From contig JAUPVE010000021.1 of NCBI GenBank assembly GCA_030917205.1, positions 1 to 8,996 of the forward strand: 8,996 bases of DNA, given 5' to 3'. This stretch comes from Patescibacteria group bacterium. GTDB lineage: Bacteria > Patescibacteriota > Patescibacteriia > UBA1558 > GWA2-36-10. The position numbers and the translations under genes are program-made. Shown piece by piece: positions 1-6,880 of this stretch. The notes under the pieces are model-generated. The model was given only the letters and a program-made list of their open reading frames with translations. It was not told where the DNA came from and did no database searches. The stretch's first letter is position 1. Every line of letters begins with the position of its first letter.

Positions 1-1208
1 TTGGCAATCTTTTCTTTGACATAGCTACTCAGTAAATCACTGGCATCAGTACTCAAGAAGTGAGAATAAAAAGTAAACATATCAATGGACTGTGGATAGG
101 TGATGTACAAATTATCTTGAGACATGTATACAATCGACTGGCCGTAGCTTGCTACAAATGAAGTAGTATCATTGACTTCACCGGACTTGATATCCACCTT
201 CATGGCCACATAGGTAGCATTGGCTGGAGTCGGTGCAATCGGGTGATAGATGTCTCCACAAGCAATCGTTAATTTTTCATCATTGTAACTCAATGGTCTA
301 ATCGGGCAAGGCTCTAGCTGATTGAAATAGGTATGAGTCACTAAATATATATCGTCACCATACAAACGAGCTTGGTCAAAAACAGTACGAGCGTCTGAAT
401 CTAACTTGATAGTCCATTTATTTTCTGGTTTTTCTCTGTCACTAATATCATAGCCATTGATTTCATTGCCAGAAAAAACTACCAGCATATTATCTTTGAC
501 TAAAAGCTCGCCACTTTTGTCGATCTTGGCTAAAAGCTTCATGTCATCTAAAGGTAGAGATTTGATTATATCTGTTTCGGCTGTAGCTTGAGGATAAGGA
601 TAATAGCCCATATCATCTACTGGCATAATCTCCATACCACCTATTGGGGCCATCACACGCCCATAATCATAATAGCTAGGCTGCTTGGAATAATAAATAT
701 TTTTACCATCAGTCTTGATAATATCTGGCTCATCAATACCAGATACTTGGACATTGGTCTCTGAATATCTATCAGCACTGGCGCCAGACGAGGCAGTAGA
801 GCCGTTTTTGATAGACTCTAAAGAATCTGCTCCAAAATCAGTCTCAGCCATACTCGGGGCACTGACCATATCGCGAGAAACTACGCCCATGTTACCATAA
901 TAATCCGAGCTCTGGAGGAGTTGACCCTGACTGATATAATCTTTGAATTCATCAACTGACTTAAACTTGGCTAGCTCTGTAGAAAAATCATGTTTAATAC
1001 TACTAGCACCGTTATTGTTCACTGGTGGTTGATTGTTTTTATTATCCTCACGCTCTTTGAGGTTGATAGATAAAAGATAAAGACCAATTCCCAAAATAAG
1101 TAAAAATAAAACAATCACTAAAGATAGTTTTATAGTTCCGTAGTGATTCGATAAGTTACTAGTAACTTTTTTTTGTTTTATAACTGGTATGCTTTTATTT
1201 GTTTTCAT
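1..1208 (-). CDS. Membrane-anchored beta-propeller domain protein (partial, C-terminus outside window)
   Basis: The gene starts at ATG 1206-1208 and reads without a stop to the window edge, giving 402 residues; the C-terminus is missing. Residues 1-27 are polar and basic. Residues 28-48 form one hydrophobic segment (LSLVIVLFLLILGIGLYLLS), followed by an Asn/Pro-rich linker, so the rest should lie outside the cytoplasm on a single anchor. Residues about 155-170 (VSGIDEPDIIKTDGKN) are the hallmark start of the secreted C-terminal beta-propeller family (Pfam PF09826 type, from memory). Later blocks also fit: a Cys301/Cys317 pair that could form a disulfide, and the YMSQDNLYITY strand around residue 362. 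Substrate and role are unknown for the family. It lies 44 bp after uppS and has its own possible extended -10 box, so it may be expressed alone or by read-through. I am confident of the family, not of any function. Confidence 0.88.
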   Translation of the reverse strand, partial: MKTNKSIPVIKQKKVTSNLSNHYGTIKLSLVIVLFLLILGIGLYLLSINLKEREDNKNNQPPVNNNGASSIKHDFSTELAKFKSVDEFKDYISQGQLLQSSDYYGNMGVVSRDMVSAPSMAETDFGADSLESIKNGSTASSGASADRYSETNVQVSGIDEPDIIKTDGKNIYYSKQPSYYDYGRVMAPIGGMEIMPVDDMGYYPYPQATAETDIIKSLPLDDMKLLAKIDKSGELLVKDNMLVVFSGNEINGYDISDREKPENKWTIKLDSDARTVFDQARLYGDDIYLVTHTYFNQLEPCPIRPLSYNDEKLTIACGDIYHPIAPTPANATYVAMKVDIKSGEVNDTTSFVASYGQSIVYMSQDNLYITYPQSIDMFTFYSHFLSTDASDLLSSYVKEKIA

Positions 1209-1236
1209 ATTGTTTTTGTTATTTGTCCTCTCATAT

Positions 1237-1266
1237 ACTATAGCACAAAAAGCTAATTACCCCCAA
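1237..1266 (-). promoter_or_regulatory. Possible promoter of the beta-propeller gene
   Basis: On the minus strand an extended -10, TGC-TATAGT (hexamer 1237-1242), is preceded 18 bp upstream by TTGGGG (1261-1266). The predicted start is near 1230, about 22 nt before the ATG. A GAGGA sequence at 1225-1229 is too far from the ATG (about 16 nt) to be a normal ribosome binding site. The -35 overlaps the end of uppS and is weak, so confidence is modest. Confidence 0.45.
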
Positions 1267-1954
1267 ACCTTCTTTGGCGATTACTATACTCTGCTAGTGC
1301 TAGATCAAAATCATCTTTGCTAAACTCTGGCCACATTTTTTGCGCAAAATATAATTCGCTATACACTGATTGCCAAGTCAAAAAACCAGATAATCTTTGT
1401 TCACCAGAAGTGCGTATGATAAAATCTGGATCCATGATATTTTTGGAATACAAATTTTGTTTGATCAAATCTTCGGTAATATCAGATTCAGCTACTTTAT
1501 TTGCTACTATTTTTTGGACAGCTTTGACAATTTCATCACGACCACCGTAGTTAAGGCATAAGTTTAATAATCCTTTATCAGCTTCGGTAGTTATTTTTTC
1601 TGCGTTATCAATAACTCGCATAAAATGATCATCAAATTTACTACGATCACCTAAAATTTGTAGTTTAATCCCCCTTTTTGATAAATTCTCTGCTTCGTTA
1701 TTTAAAAAATCCGTAAATAATTTAAATAAATAACCAACCTCTTCTTGGCTCCTCTTCCAATTTTCAGTAGAAAAAACAAAAATTGTTAAAATTTTTACAC
1801 CTCTAGTCAAGGCATATTCGGCAATTTCTTTTATTCTATTAGCACCGACACGATGCCCCTCTAAACTTGGCAAATTTTGTTTTTTAGCCCAACGTCTATT
1901 ACCATCGACAATAATGCCAATGTGCTCGGGTATTAGATTACTTTCATTTTTCAT
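1253..1954 (-). CDS. uppS: Isoprenyl transferase (undecaprenyl diphosphate synthase)
   Basis: This 233-residue cis-prenyltransferase condenses isopentenyl diphosphate onto farnesyl diphosphate to make the C55 carrier lipid for peptidoglycan and surface polysaccharides. It acts at the inner face of the membrane. Conserved parts are all present: HIGIIVDGNRRWA (residues 11-23, with the metal-binding Asp17), FSTENW (61-66), NYGGRDEI (135-142) and DPDFIIRTSGEQRLSGFLTW (175-194), followed by the aromatic ELYF. Length is close to the usual 240-250. The frame is open up to 2029, but I place the start at ATG 1954. The upstream residues do not resemble the family, and an extended -10 promoter sits just before this ATG, so a longer protein could not be made from that transcript. 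There is no Shine-Dalgarno. No terminator is evident after the stop, so read-through into the beta-propeller gene is possible. Confidence 0.96.
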   Translation of the reverse strand: MKNESNLIPEHIGIIVDGNRRWAKKQNLPSLEGHRVGANRIKEIAEYALTRGVKILTIFVFSTENWKRSQEEVGYLFKLFTDFLNNEAENLSKRGIKLQILGDRSKFDDHFMRVIDNAEKITTEADKGLLNLCLNYGGRDEIVKAVQKIVANKVAESDITEDLIKQNLYSKNIMDPDFIIRTSGEQRLSGFLTWQSVYSELYFAQKMWPEFSKDDFDLALAEYSNRQRRFGGN

Positions 1955-1960
1955 TTTTTT

Positions 1961-1988
1961 ATTATAGCAAGTTAGTATTTTTTGGCAA
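1961..1988 (-). promoter_or_regulatory. uppS promoter, predicted to give a leaderless mRNA
   Basis: Minus strand: -35 TTGCCA (1983-1988), 16-bp spacer, extended -10 TGC-TATAAT (hexamer 1961-1966), then AAAAAA and the ATG. Standard spacing puts +1 on the A of ATG 1954. This choice of start codon depends on the promoter. Confidence 0.75.
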
Positions 1989-2043
1989 ATAGTCAAAACA
2001 GTACACGAAGAATATTTTACATCAAACATACAAGCGCCCCCGC

Positions 2044-2073
2044 TAACCCCCTAAATCCCCCTTAACAAGGGGA
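2044..2073. repeat. Solo half-copy of a C/G-rich palindromic repeat
   Basis: The segment starts TAACCCCCTAAATCCCCCTT and ends in AAGGGGAC. It closely matches, in the same orientation, the left half of the repeat at 2452-2530, differing by one substitution and one indel in the loop. CCCCTT/AAGGGG can form a hairpin around AAC. With TTTTTT at 2075-2080 it looks like a plus-strand terminator, but no plus-strand gene leads into it. With the 2452 copy it brackets the small higher-GC gene as direct repeats. Confidence 0.7.
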
Positions 2074-2084
2074 CTTTTTTAGAG

Positions 2085-2120
2085 AAAAAAAAGAAAGGTC
2101 CGTCACCGAAGTGGCGGACC
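2085..2120 (-). terminator. Rho-independent terminator of the 63-residue gene
   Basis: On the minus strand GGTCCGCCAC and GTGACGGACC pair over 10 bp (one G-U) around a TTCG tetraloop (2097-2120), followed by TTTCTTTTTTTT (2085-2096). This is a textbook intrinsic terminator, 28 bp after the stop codon. A second small inverted repeat, AAGTC/GACTT around TGTA (2123-2136), lies between stop and terminator. Confidence 0.92.
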
Positions 2121-2148
2121 CGAAGTCTGTAGACTTGAAGACGCGGAT

Positions 2149-2340
2149 TCAAAAGGTACGAAGATGAGCGATGATGACAGCACCCTTTTCGTCCAAAGGA
2201 TGATTAATCACGCTGACTGAACCACGAACTGTCTTGCCCTCGTGTGTGAAAGTCACCACCTCGTTGAGATGAGGACGGTGGCATTCATCCACCATGCGAG
2301 TTATCAGATCACCATTCACGTTAAACACCACGGTAATCAT
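2149..2340 (-). CDS. Small hypothetical protein, 63 residues, in its own transcription unit
   Basis: I do not recognise this family. The start is ATG 2338-2340: AAAGGAG lies at 2347-2353 with a 6-nt spacer, the only canonical Shine-Dalgarno I see in the window. The open frame extends upstream to a TTG at 2373, but that would translate the Shine-Dalgarno itself. The product (MITVVFNVNGDLITRM...) has no signal peptide or membrane segment. It alternates hydrophobic and polar residues, with EVVTFTHEGKTVRGSVSVI in the middle and a C-terminal strand GAVIIAHLRTF. I infer a small all-beta fold, possibly a barrel; this is a guess. GC is about 48% by hand count over 2161-2340, clearly above the neighbours. 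The gene has its own near-consensus promoter and a strong terminator, and direct repeat halves flank it. The expression signals make it a convincing real gene despite its size. Confidence 0.8.
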   Translation of the reverse strand: MITVVFNVNGDLITRMVDECHRPHLNEVVTFTHEGKTVRGSVSVINHPLDEKGAVIIAHLRTF

Positions 2341-2373
2341 TGCAAACTCCTTTCCAGCTCGGTACACGACCAA

Positions 2374-2389
2374 TGGGCGGAAATGCCCA
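2374..2389 (-). promoter_or_regulatory. GC-rich hairpin in the 5' leader of the small gene
   Basis: In the predicted leader of about 59 nt (2341 to about 2399), TGGGC and GCCCA pair around a 6-nt loop. It lies about 20 nt before the Shine-Dalgarno. It could stabilise the mRNA or be a regulatory element. No known riboswitch or leader motif is recognised, and there is no U-tract, so it is not a terminator. Confidence 0.4.
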
Positions 2390-2405
2390 ATTTAGCTTTC
2401 AAACT

Positions 2406-2434
2406 ATTTTAATGCAATACAATAAACTTGTCAA
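2406..2434 (-). promoter_or_regulatory. Near-consensus promoter of the 63-residue gene
   Basis: Minus strand: -35 TTGACA (2429-2434, perfect), 17-bp spacer, -10 TAAAAT (2406-2411, one mismatch). Predicted +1 near 2399. This is the strongest -35 in the window, and unlike the uppS and typA promoters it gives a real leader. Confidence 0.85.
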
Positions 2435-2451
2435 ACAAAAAAACTACCTTT

Positions 2452-2530
2452 TAACCCCCTAAATCCCCCTTGACAGGGGGTCTTTATAAATCAAAAAGCC
2501 TCCCCTGTTAAGGGGAGCTTGGAGGGGTTA
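2452..2530. repeat. 79-bp palindromic MITE-like repeat
   Basis: The ends TAACCCC (2452-2458) and GGGGTTA (2524-2530) are inverted repeats. Each half holds its own C-run/G-run hairpin: CCCCC/GGGGG around TTGACA at 2465-2480, and TCCCC/GGGGA around TGTTAA at 2501-2516. The halves are about 20 bp apart. There is no coding capacity. The build is that of small non-autonomous palindromic repeats; a second half-copy lies at 2044-2073. I see no clear target-site duplication. Confidence 0.75.
2493..2520 (-). terminator. Probable typA terminator, inside the palindromic repeat
   Basis: On the minus strand AAGC-TCCCC pairs with GGGGA-GCTT (one bulged base) around TTAACA and runs into TTTTT. It lies 33 bp after the typA stop, and no other terminator is visible there, so the repeat appears to serve as the typA terminator. 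Confidence 0.6.
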
Positions 2531-2553
2531 TTATAGAAAGTAATTTTTAAAAT

Positions 2554-4353
2554 TTATTCTTCAGTCTTTTCTAGTTGACGATTGATCTTCCTGCGACCAG
2601 CTTCAGTCAATGATTGCTTGCGGATACGCACACTCTTGGGGGTAATTTCTAGATATTCATCATCATCAATAGTTTCTAAGCCTTTTTCGACACTCATGAT
2701 AGTTGGTGGCACTAGGGCAATAGCTTCATCTGAGGCTTTGCTACGCATGTTGGTCAACTGTTTACCCTTGGTTGGGTTCACATTCATATCCATACCTTTG
2801 GCGGCATTACCGATGACCATACCTTCGTAAACCTCCACGCCTGGTCCAATATACAGTACACCACGCTCTTGGAGATTGAATAAGGAAAAGCCTAGAGCTT
2901 TGCCAGTAGCCATGGAGACCATGGAGCCGACATCACGTTTTTTGATCTCACCAGTATATGGTCTATAGCCGATGACGCGTGAGCACAAAATACCCTCACC
3001 TCTGGTATCAACTATGAATTCGCCACGATAACCAAGTAAACCACGAGTAGGCATTTCAAAAATCAAGCGTGATTGACTGCCGTGCATTTTCATATCAACT
3101 ACTATACCTTTACGCTTACCGATTTTTTCAATCACAATACCAGACTTATCTTCTGGCACATCAATAGTTACTTCTTCAAAGGGCTCTAGTTTGTGACCAT
3201 CTTTTTCTTTGATAATGACTTGTGGTTGAGAAACTTGCATTTCAAAACCTTCACGGCGCATATTTTCTATCAAGATAGCAATGTGTAATTCACCACGTCC
3301 ATACACTTTGTTGGTGTCATTGGCAAAATCTATTTTCAAACCCACATTGATTTCTAATTCTTTTTCTAGACGCTCACGCAATTGTTTGCTAGTGACAAAT
3401 TTACCTTCACGACCTGCAAAAGGAGAGCTATTTACTAAAAAGTCTAGAGAAATAGTTGGTTCATCGACTGTGATAGCCGGTAAGGCTTCTTGCTCATCGG
3501 ATAAACACAAAGTTTCACCAATATCAATATCAGGAAAGCCGGCTACCATGACGATATCACCAGCTAAGGCTTCTTCAGTTTCTATTCTTTCCAAACCACG
3601 GAAAGTAAAAAGTTTTGTAATACGACCAGTTTTACTTTCGCCACTTAATTTTTTTAAAACTAAATTACCTTTATTTTGCAAACGACCTTCATAAATACGG
3701 CCAATCGCAAGGCGTCCCAAAAAATTATCATAACCAAGATTGAAAGGTTGAAAACGTAAAGGTAAATCCAGCTCAGCTTTAGCTGGCTGTACTTTTTCTA
3801 AAATAGTATCAAGCAATGGCATGATATCTTGAGAATCGTCAGTCAAATATTTTTTAGCAATACCATTTTTGGCAATAGCATAGACAGTAGTGAAATCAAG
3901 TTGCTCATCAGTCGCTCCTAGATCCATAAACAATTCAAAAACTTGCTCATGAGCTAAATTTGGATTGGCGGCTGGTTTATCTATTTTATTAAGAACTACA
4001 ATTGGTTTCAAGCCTAGTTCTAGAGATTTTTTCAAAACAAATCTTGTCTGAGGCATGGGACCTTCTTGGGCATCCACTACCAATAAGACACTATCAATAG
4101 AACGTAATACTCGCTCGACTTCTGAACCAAAGTCAGCGTGTCCGGGAGTATCGACTATATTGATTTTTGTGTCTTTGTATAAGATAGAAGCATTTTTGGA
4201 ATAAATAGTAATACCACGCTCTTTTTCTAGCGTATTTGAATCCATACCTACACTTTCATCCGACATCATGCCGGTTTGTTTGAGGATGGCGTCAGTCAAA
4301 GCAGTCTTGCCATGATCGACGTGAGCGATAATTGCGATGTTTCTGATTTCCAT
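2554..4353 (-). CDS. typA: Translational GTPase TypA/BipA
   Basis: A 599-residue ribosome-associated GTPase of the EF-G/LepA superfamily. In other bacteria it helps 50S subunit assembly, especially in the cold and under stress. GTPase motifs: P-loop AHVDHGKT (residues 10-17), the switch region [13 protein letters not shown] (38-50), DTPGH (68-72) and NKID (122-125). Domain II, an EF-G-like domain III, and the BipA-specific C-terminal domain ([18 protein letters not shown], then NMRSK) follow. Length matches the usual 600-615. The frame could begin at GTG 4359, but I choose ATG 4353, since that gives the normal [17 protein letters not shown] start and the GTG lies only 3 nt from the -10 box. 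It is a single-gene unit with its own promoter and a terminator formed by the downstream repeat. No Shine-Dalgarno is present. Confidence 0.97.
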   Translation of the reverse strand: MEIRNIAIIAHVDHGKTALTDAILKQTGMMSDESVGMDSNTLEKERGITIYSKNASILYKDTKINIVDTPGHADFGSEVERVLRSIDSVLLVVDAQEGPMPQTRFVLKKSLELGLKPIVVLNKIDKPAANPNLAHEQVFELFMDLGATDEQLDFTTVYAIAKNGIAKKYLTDDSQDIMPLLDTILEKVQPAKAELDLPLRFQPFNLGYDNFLGRLAIGRIYEGRLQNKGNLVLKKLSGESKTGRITKLFTFRGLERIETEEALAGDIVMVAGFPDIDIGETLCLSDEQEALPAITVDEPTISLDFLVNSSPFAGREGKFVTSKQLRERLEKELEINVGLKIDFANDTNKVYGRGELHIAILIENMRREGFEMQVSQPQVIIKEKDGHKLEPFEEVTIDVPEDKSGIVIEKIGKRKGIVVDMKMHGSQSRLIFEMPTRGLLGYRGEFIVDTRGEGILCSRVIGYRPYTGEIKKRDVGSMVSMATGKALGFSLFNLQERGVLYIGPGVEVYEGMVIGNAAKGMDMNVNPTKGKQLTNMRSKASDEAIALVPPTIMSVEKGLETIDDDEYLEITPKSVRIRKQSLTEAGRRKINRQLEKTEE

Positions 4354-4361
4354 AGGCACAT

Positions 4362-4390
4362 ATAATACCAGAAAATATCATTCTTGGCAA
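4362..4390 (-). promoter_or_regulatory. typA promoter, predicted near-leaderless mRNA
   Basis: Minus strand: -35 TTGCCA (4385-4390), 17-bp spacer, extended -10 TGG-TATTAT (hexamer 4362-4367). +1 should fall at about 4353-4355, on or within 2 nt of the ATG. The -35 is identical to that of uppS. Confidence 0.75.
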
Positions 4391-4431
4391 GGCTTACTAG
4401 TAAAAACGATTTATTTTGCTCTAACAAATAC

Positions 4432-4458
4432 AAAAAACGACTCGTTGGAGTCATTTTT
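4432..4458 (-). terminator. Intrinsic terminator of the pnuC-nadR-nrtR operon
   Basis: On the minus strand AAAAATGACTC and GAGTCGTTTTTT pair around CAAC (core stem 4439-4452, with one U-G pair and an A/U extension) and end in a T-run. It lies 27 bp after the nrtR stop. The core stem GACTC/GAGTC is the same as in the terminator at 6924-6949. Confidence 0.85.
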
Positions 4459-4485
4459 CTAAAAATTACCTAGCATATTTTATGC

Positions 4486-5184
4486 TTAAATTAGCTCGAT
4501 ATTAATAACTTTATGACTTATGAATCTATATAATTTAGCTGGTCTGGATTTAAAGCCAATTTTTTTATCTCCAGTTTCTTGAATAACATTTAATTTTAAT
4601 ATCTTTTTTCTAAAATTCCTTTTATCAATTTTTCTTTCGAGAATTATCTCCATGGTAGTTTCTAAATCCGTTAAGGTAAATTCTCTAGCTATTAACTTAG
4701 AAATAATAGTAGAATAGGCAACTTTAGATTTTAACCTTTCTAAACCTACTTTTAACATTTGATTGTGATCATAGGCTAATTTATCAATTTTTTTTATTGA
4801 TGACCATTTCAACTCTGAATTATTTGTTTTTTCAATTTTTTGCAAATCTGGCCAAGATAGACAGCCAAAATAAGCAACAGACACCACTCTACCTCGTGGA
4901 TCTCTGTCAATGTCACTAAAAGTATAAAGTTGCTCTAAATGTATTAATGATTTTTTAGCTAAACCGGCTTTTTCAAAAACTATTCTAGCTACCGCCCCTT
5001 CAGCTGTTTCTTTTGGCTTGACTAATCCACCAGGAAAACCCCAAATATTTTTAAAATAAGGTGGTCGATTAATTTTAATCAATTTAACCAACAACTCATT
5101 GTCGTAAAAAGAAAACAACAAAACATCTGTAGCCAATACAGCGAATTTGACTGGTTTATTTTGTTTGTTATTATTATTTTTCAT
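4486..5184 (-). CDS. nrtR: NrtR-type Nudix-family transcriptional regulator of NAD metabolism
   Basis: 232 residues: an N-terminal Nudix-like domain (about 11-140) joined to a C-terminal winged helix (about 150-232). The Nudix box at 53-75 follows G-x5-E-x7-R but then reads IVFEKAGL where an active enzyme has EUxEExGU: the glutamates expected at 68 and 72 are Ile and Lys. In the NrtR family such degenerate boxes go with loss of hydrolysis and binding of ADP-ribose as effector. SDIDRDPRGRVVSVAYF (90-106) and the C-terminal EFTLTDLETTMEIILERKIDK / NFRKKILKL / RPAKLYRF blocks are typical of NrtR rather than of plain Nudix hydrolases. The start overlaps nadR by 11 nt, so it is cotranscribed. It should repress its own operon through the palindrome at 6860-6880. 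The regulator assignment is strong; effector and repression are inferred. Confidence 0.92.
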   Translation of the reverse strand: MKNNNNKQNKPVKFAVLATDVLLFSFYDNELLVKLIKINRPPYFKNIWGFPGGLVKPKETAEGAVARIVFEKAGLAKKSLIHLEQLYTFSDIDRDPRGRVVSVAYFGCLSWPDLQKIEKTNNSELKWSSIKKIDKLAYDHNQMLKVGLERLKSKVAYSTIISKLIAREFTLTDLETTMEIILERKIDKRNFRKKILKLNVIQETGDKKIGFKSRPAKLYRFISHKVINIELI

Positions 5185-6175
5185 TATCTTTGGCTAATTG
5201 ATCAATCGCCTGAATAGCTACTTGTAAACGTTTTTCTGGCGAGCCTTCAACAATAATAAAATTTTTATGGGCTTCTTTTAATCTTTGTATAAAAGTTTGA
5301 TGCATTTTATGTCTAATACCTTCACCATCCCTGGTACCGTCTTGCACAAATGGAATTTCATCTCCAGTCAAAATATATAAATCATGATCCTTGCTACTAG
5401 CTATCTCTTCAACCTTGGCCGAACGCTGACCCATATACCTTTCGTGCCAAATAGCAGTGGCAAAAGAATCTGTATCACAAATAACCAAACCATTTGAGTT
5501 TTCAGCTAAAGAATCCTCAATGGTATTTTGTGTTTTGGCAATCATTTCAAACTCTTCGGTACGCCATTGATTGGCTTCGGAAGACATTAATTTACCTTCA
5601 CTATAAAGTCGACCATATTCAGGCACCCAGACTGTATTATAGTGTTTGGCTAAATCTCTAGCTAAAGTTGTTGTGCCAGTTGATTCTGCACCAACTACAC
5701 TAATACGCCAAGCAAAATGAGACCTAACACAAGGCTCTAAATAAACAGAATATTTCAAAGGGTTACTCCTCACAATAGTTGCAGAAATTGGTACAAAGGT
5801 ACGATCTCTATCAACTAGCACATGAATAGAACCCATAAATGAAGCATAGGGATCACCATAAGACTCGGAGGTAAATACTGCATCTGGCACGTAACCCAAA
5901 ACATCCAAAGTAAATTTTGCCCAGCCCTCAGAATCATCGTCATCCAATTTATTATCTTCCACAACTTTTATATAAACATCTGGGTGAATACGCTTGAGCC
6001 ATTCTGCACGAATAGTACCAGGAATTGTTTCTGAGCGTTTCCAGCATAAAATGACCGTCAGTTCATCGCATTGAGATTTGGCGGTATCTATGAGATATTT
6101 ATGCCCTTTGTGTGGTGGATAAAACTTACCAACCACTAGACCTCTTTTAAAATTATGTTTTAAAAATTTCTTCAT
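5174..6175 (-). CDS. nadR: NadR-like bifunctional NMN adenylyltransferase / nicotinamide riboside kinase
   Basis: 333 residues with two domains. The adenylyltransferase (about 10-150) has GKFYPPHKGH (16-25, the HxGH nucleotidyltransferase signature) and ISATIVR (130-136, the ISSTxxR motif); it would join NMN and ATP to NAD. The kinase (about 157-330) has a P-loop-like GAESTGTTT (162-170), PEYGR (185-189), a Walker-B-like ICDTDSFAT (232-240) and a lid-like VQDGTRDGEG; it would phosphorylate nicotinamide riboside to NMN. The P-loop Lys is replaced by Thr168. From memory, actinobacterial homologues share this substitution, so it may not mean inactivity. The N-terminal DNA-binding domain of enterobacterial NadR is absent, fitting control by the separate NrtR. 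The ATG lies 1 nt after the pnuC stop, suggesting translational coupling. Confidence 0.93.
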   Translation of the reverse strand: MKKFLKHNFKRGLVVGKFYPPHKGHKYLIDTAKSQCDELTVILCWKRSETIPGTIRAEWLKRIHPDVYIKVVEDNKLDDDDSEGWAKFTLDVLGYVPDAVFTSESYGDPYASFMGSIHVLVDRDRTFVPISATIVRSNPLKYSVYLEPCVRSHFAWRISVVGAESTGTTTLARDLAKHYNTVWVPEYGRLYSEGKLMSSEANQWRTEEFEMIAKTQNTIEDSLAENSNGLVICDTDSFATAIWHERYMGQRSAKVEEIASSKDHDLYILTGDEIPFVQDGTRDGEGIRHKMHQTFIQRLKEAHKNFIIVEGSPEKRLQVAIQAIDQLAKDNEK

Positions 6176-6176
6176 A

Positions 6177-6845
6177 TTAATTTACATTACGATATTTTTT
6201 CAACCATTTTACTAGACCAAAGCAGGCTATAATTAAAAACAATAGATATTCCAAGGAAATAAATTTTACTCCTTTGACCCAATATAACCACACGCCAATA
6301 ATATCAACTATAATCCACAAAATCCAACTTTCTACTTTTTTACGTACTAATAACCACTGAGCTACAAAGCTCATAATAGTAGTAAAAGCATCCAAGAGTG
6401 GATAAGCTGCCGCTTCAGTAAAATACTGGGGTAGATAAATATGTAAATTGGAAACTATAAAAGTCAAAATAGCTGTGCCAACAATAATCAAAAACAAATA
6501 AATAATATTATTTTTTGGGGAGTTTAAGGTAATTTTTAATTCATTATTTATATCTTTTGTTAATTTATCTTTAGGATGAAGCCAAATCCACCAACCAAAA
6601 AATCCGGTGATTAAAAAATATATTTGTTCAAAAACATCTGAATAAAGTCTAATTTGATAAAACAAGGCTAAATACAAGATACTACCAATAATACCCACTG
6701 GCCAAGATAAAATTTTGGCCCTGGCGGTCAACCAAACACACCAAATAGTAAAGATGGTGCCAAAAAATTCTATATAGCTCATCTGATAATCAAATAAGGT
6801 AAAAAAAGTTGAGTTAATGCTAAATAAATTAATAATCTCTGTCAT
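6177..6845 (-). CDS. pnuC: PnuC-family nicotinamide riboside transporter
   Basis: A 222-residue very hydrophobic membrane protein with about seven membrane segments (roughly 25-42, 46-64, 72-90, 112-131, 146-166, 172-190, 195-214). PnuC proteins carry out facilitated uptake of nicotinamide riboside, trapped inside by phosphorylation. Family blocks seen: WPVGIIGSILYLALFYQIRL (48-67), the YSDVFEQIYFLITGFFGWWIW stretch (68-88), and DAFTTIMSFVAQWLLVRKKV (152-171) followed by ESWILWIIVD. The order pnuC then nadR matches substrate specificity for the riboside rather than another vitamin. It is the first gene of the operon. ATG 6845 lies about 24 nt after the predicted transcription start. There is no Shine-Dalgarno; Met22 is a less likely alternative start. 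Confidence 0.94.
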   Translation of the reverse strand: MTEIINLFSINSTFFTLFDYQMSYIEFFGTIFTIWCVWLTARAKILSWPVGIIGSILYLALFYQIRLYSDVFEQIYFLITGFFGWWIWLHPKDKLTKDINNELKITLNSPKNNIIYLFLIIVGTAILTFIVSNLHIYLPQYFTEAAAYPLLDAFTTIMSFVAQWLLVRKKVESWILWIIVDIIGVWLYWVKGVKFISLEYLLFLIIACFGLVKWLKKYRNVN

Positions 6846-6859
6846 GTTGTTTGTGGTTA

Positions 6860-6880
6860 ATAGTGTATTAAATACACTAT
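6860..6880. promoter_or_regulatory. Perfect 21-bp palindrome, probable NrtR operator
   Basis: ATAGTGTATT (6860-6869), a central A (6870), then AATACACTAT (6871-6880): perfect dyad symmetry with 10-bp arms. It covers the -10 box and the predicted +1 of the pnuC promoter, the best position for a repressor. The operon encodes an NrtR homologue, so NrtR is the natural ligand. I have not matched it to a published NrtR consensus. Confidence 0.85.

Noticed and set aside
715..900. Plus-strand ORF of 61 codons
   Set aside because: Lies inside the beta-propeller gene on the other strand; no promoter, ribosome site or recognisable protein pattern.
1317..1550. Plus-strand ORF of 77 codons
   Set aside because: Antisense shadow of uppS, whose conserved motifs explain the sequence.
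1955..2029. 25-codon N-terminal extension of uppS
   Set aside because: It does not resemble the family and overlaps the uppS promoter; the transcript would begin after it.
2341..2373. TTG start extending the 63-residue protein by 11 residues
   Set aside because: The extension would translate the strong Shine-Dalgarno that fits ATG 2340.
2582..2830. Plus-strand ORF of 82 codons
   Set aside because: Antisense shadow of typA with no coding signals.
3281..3694. Plus-strand ORF of 137 codons
   Set aside because: Antisense shadow of typA; low-complexity Ser/Lys/Pro composition and no initiation signals.
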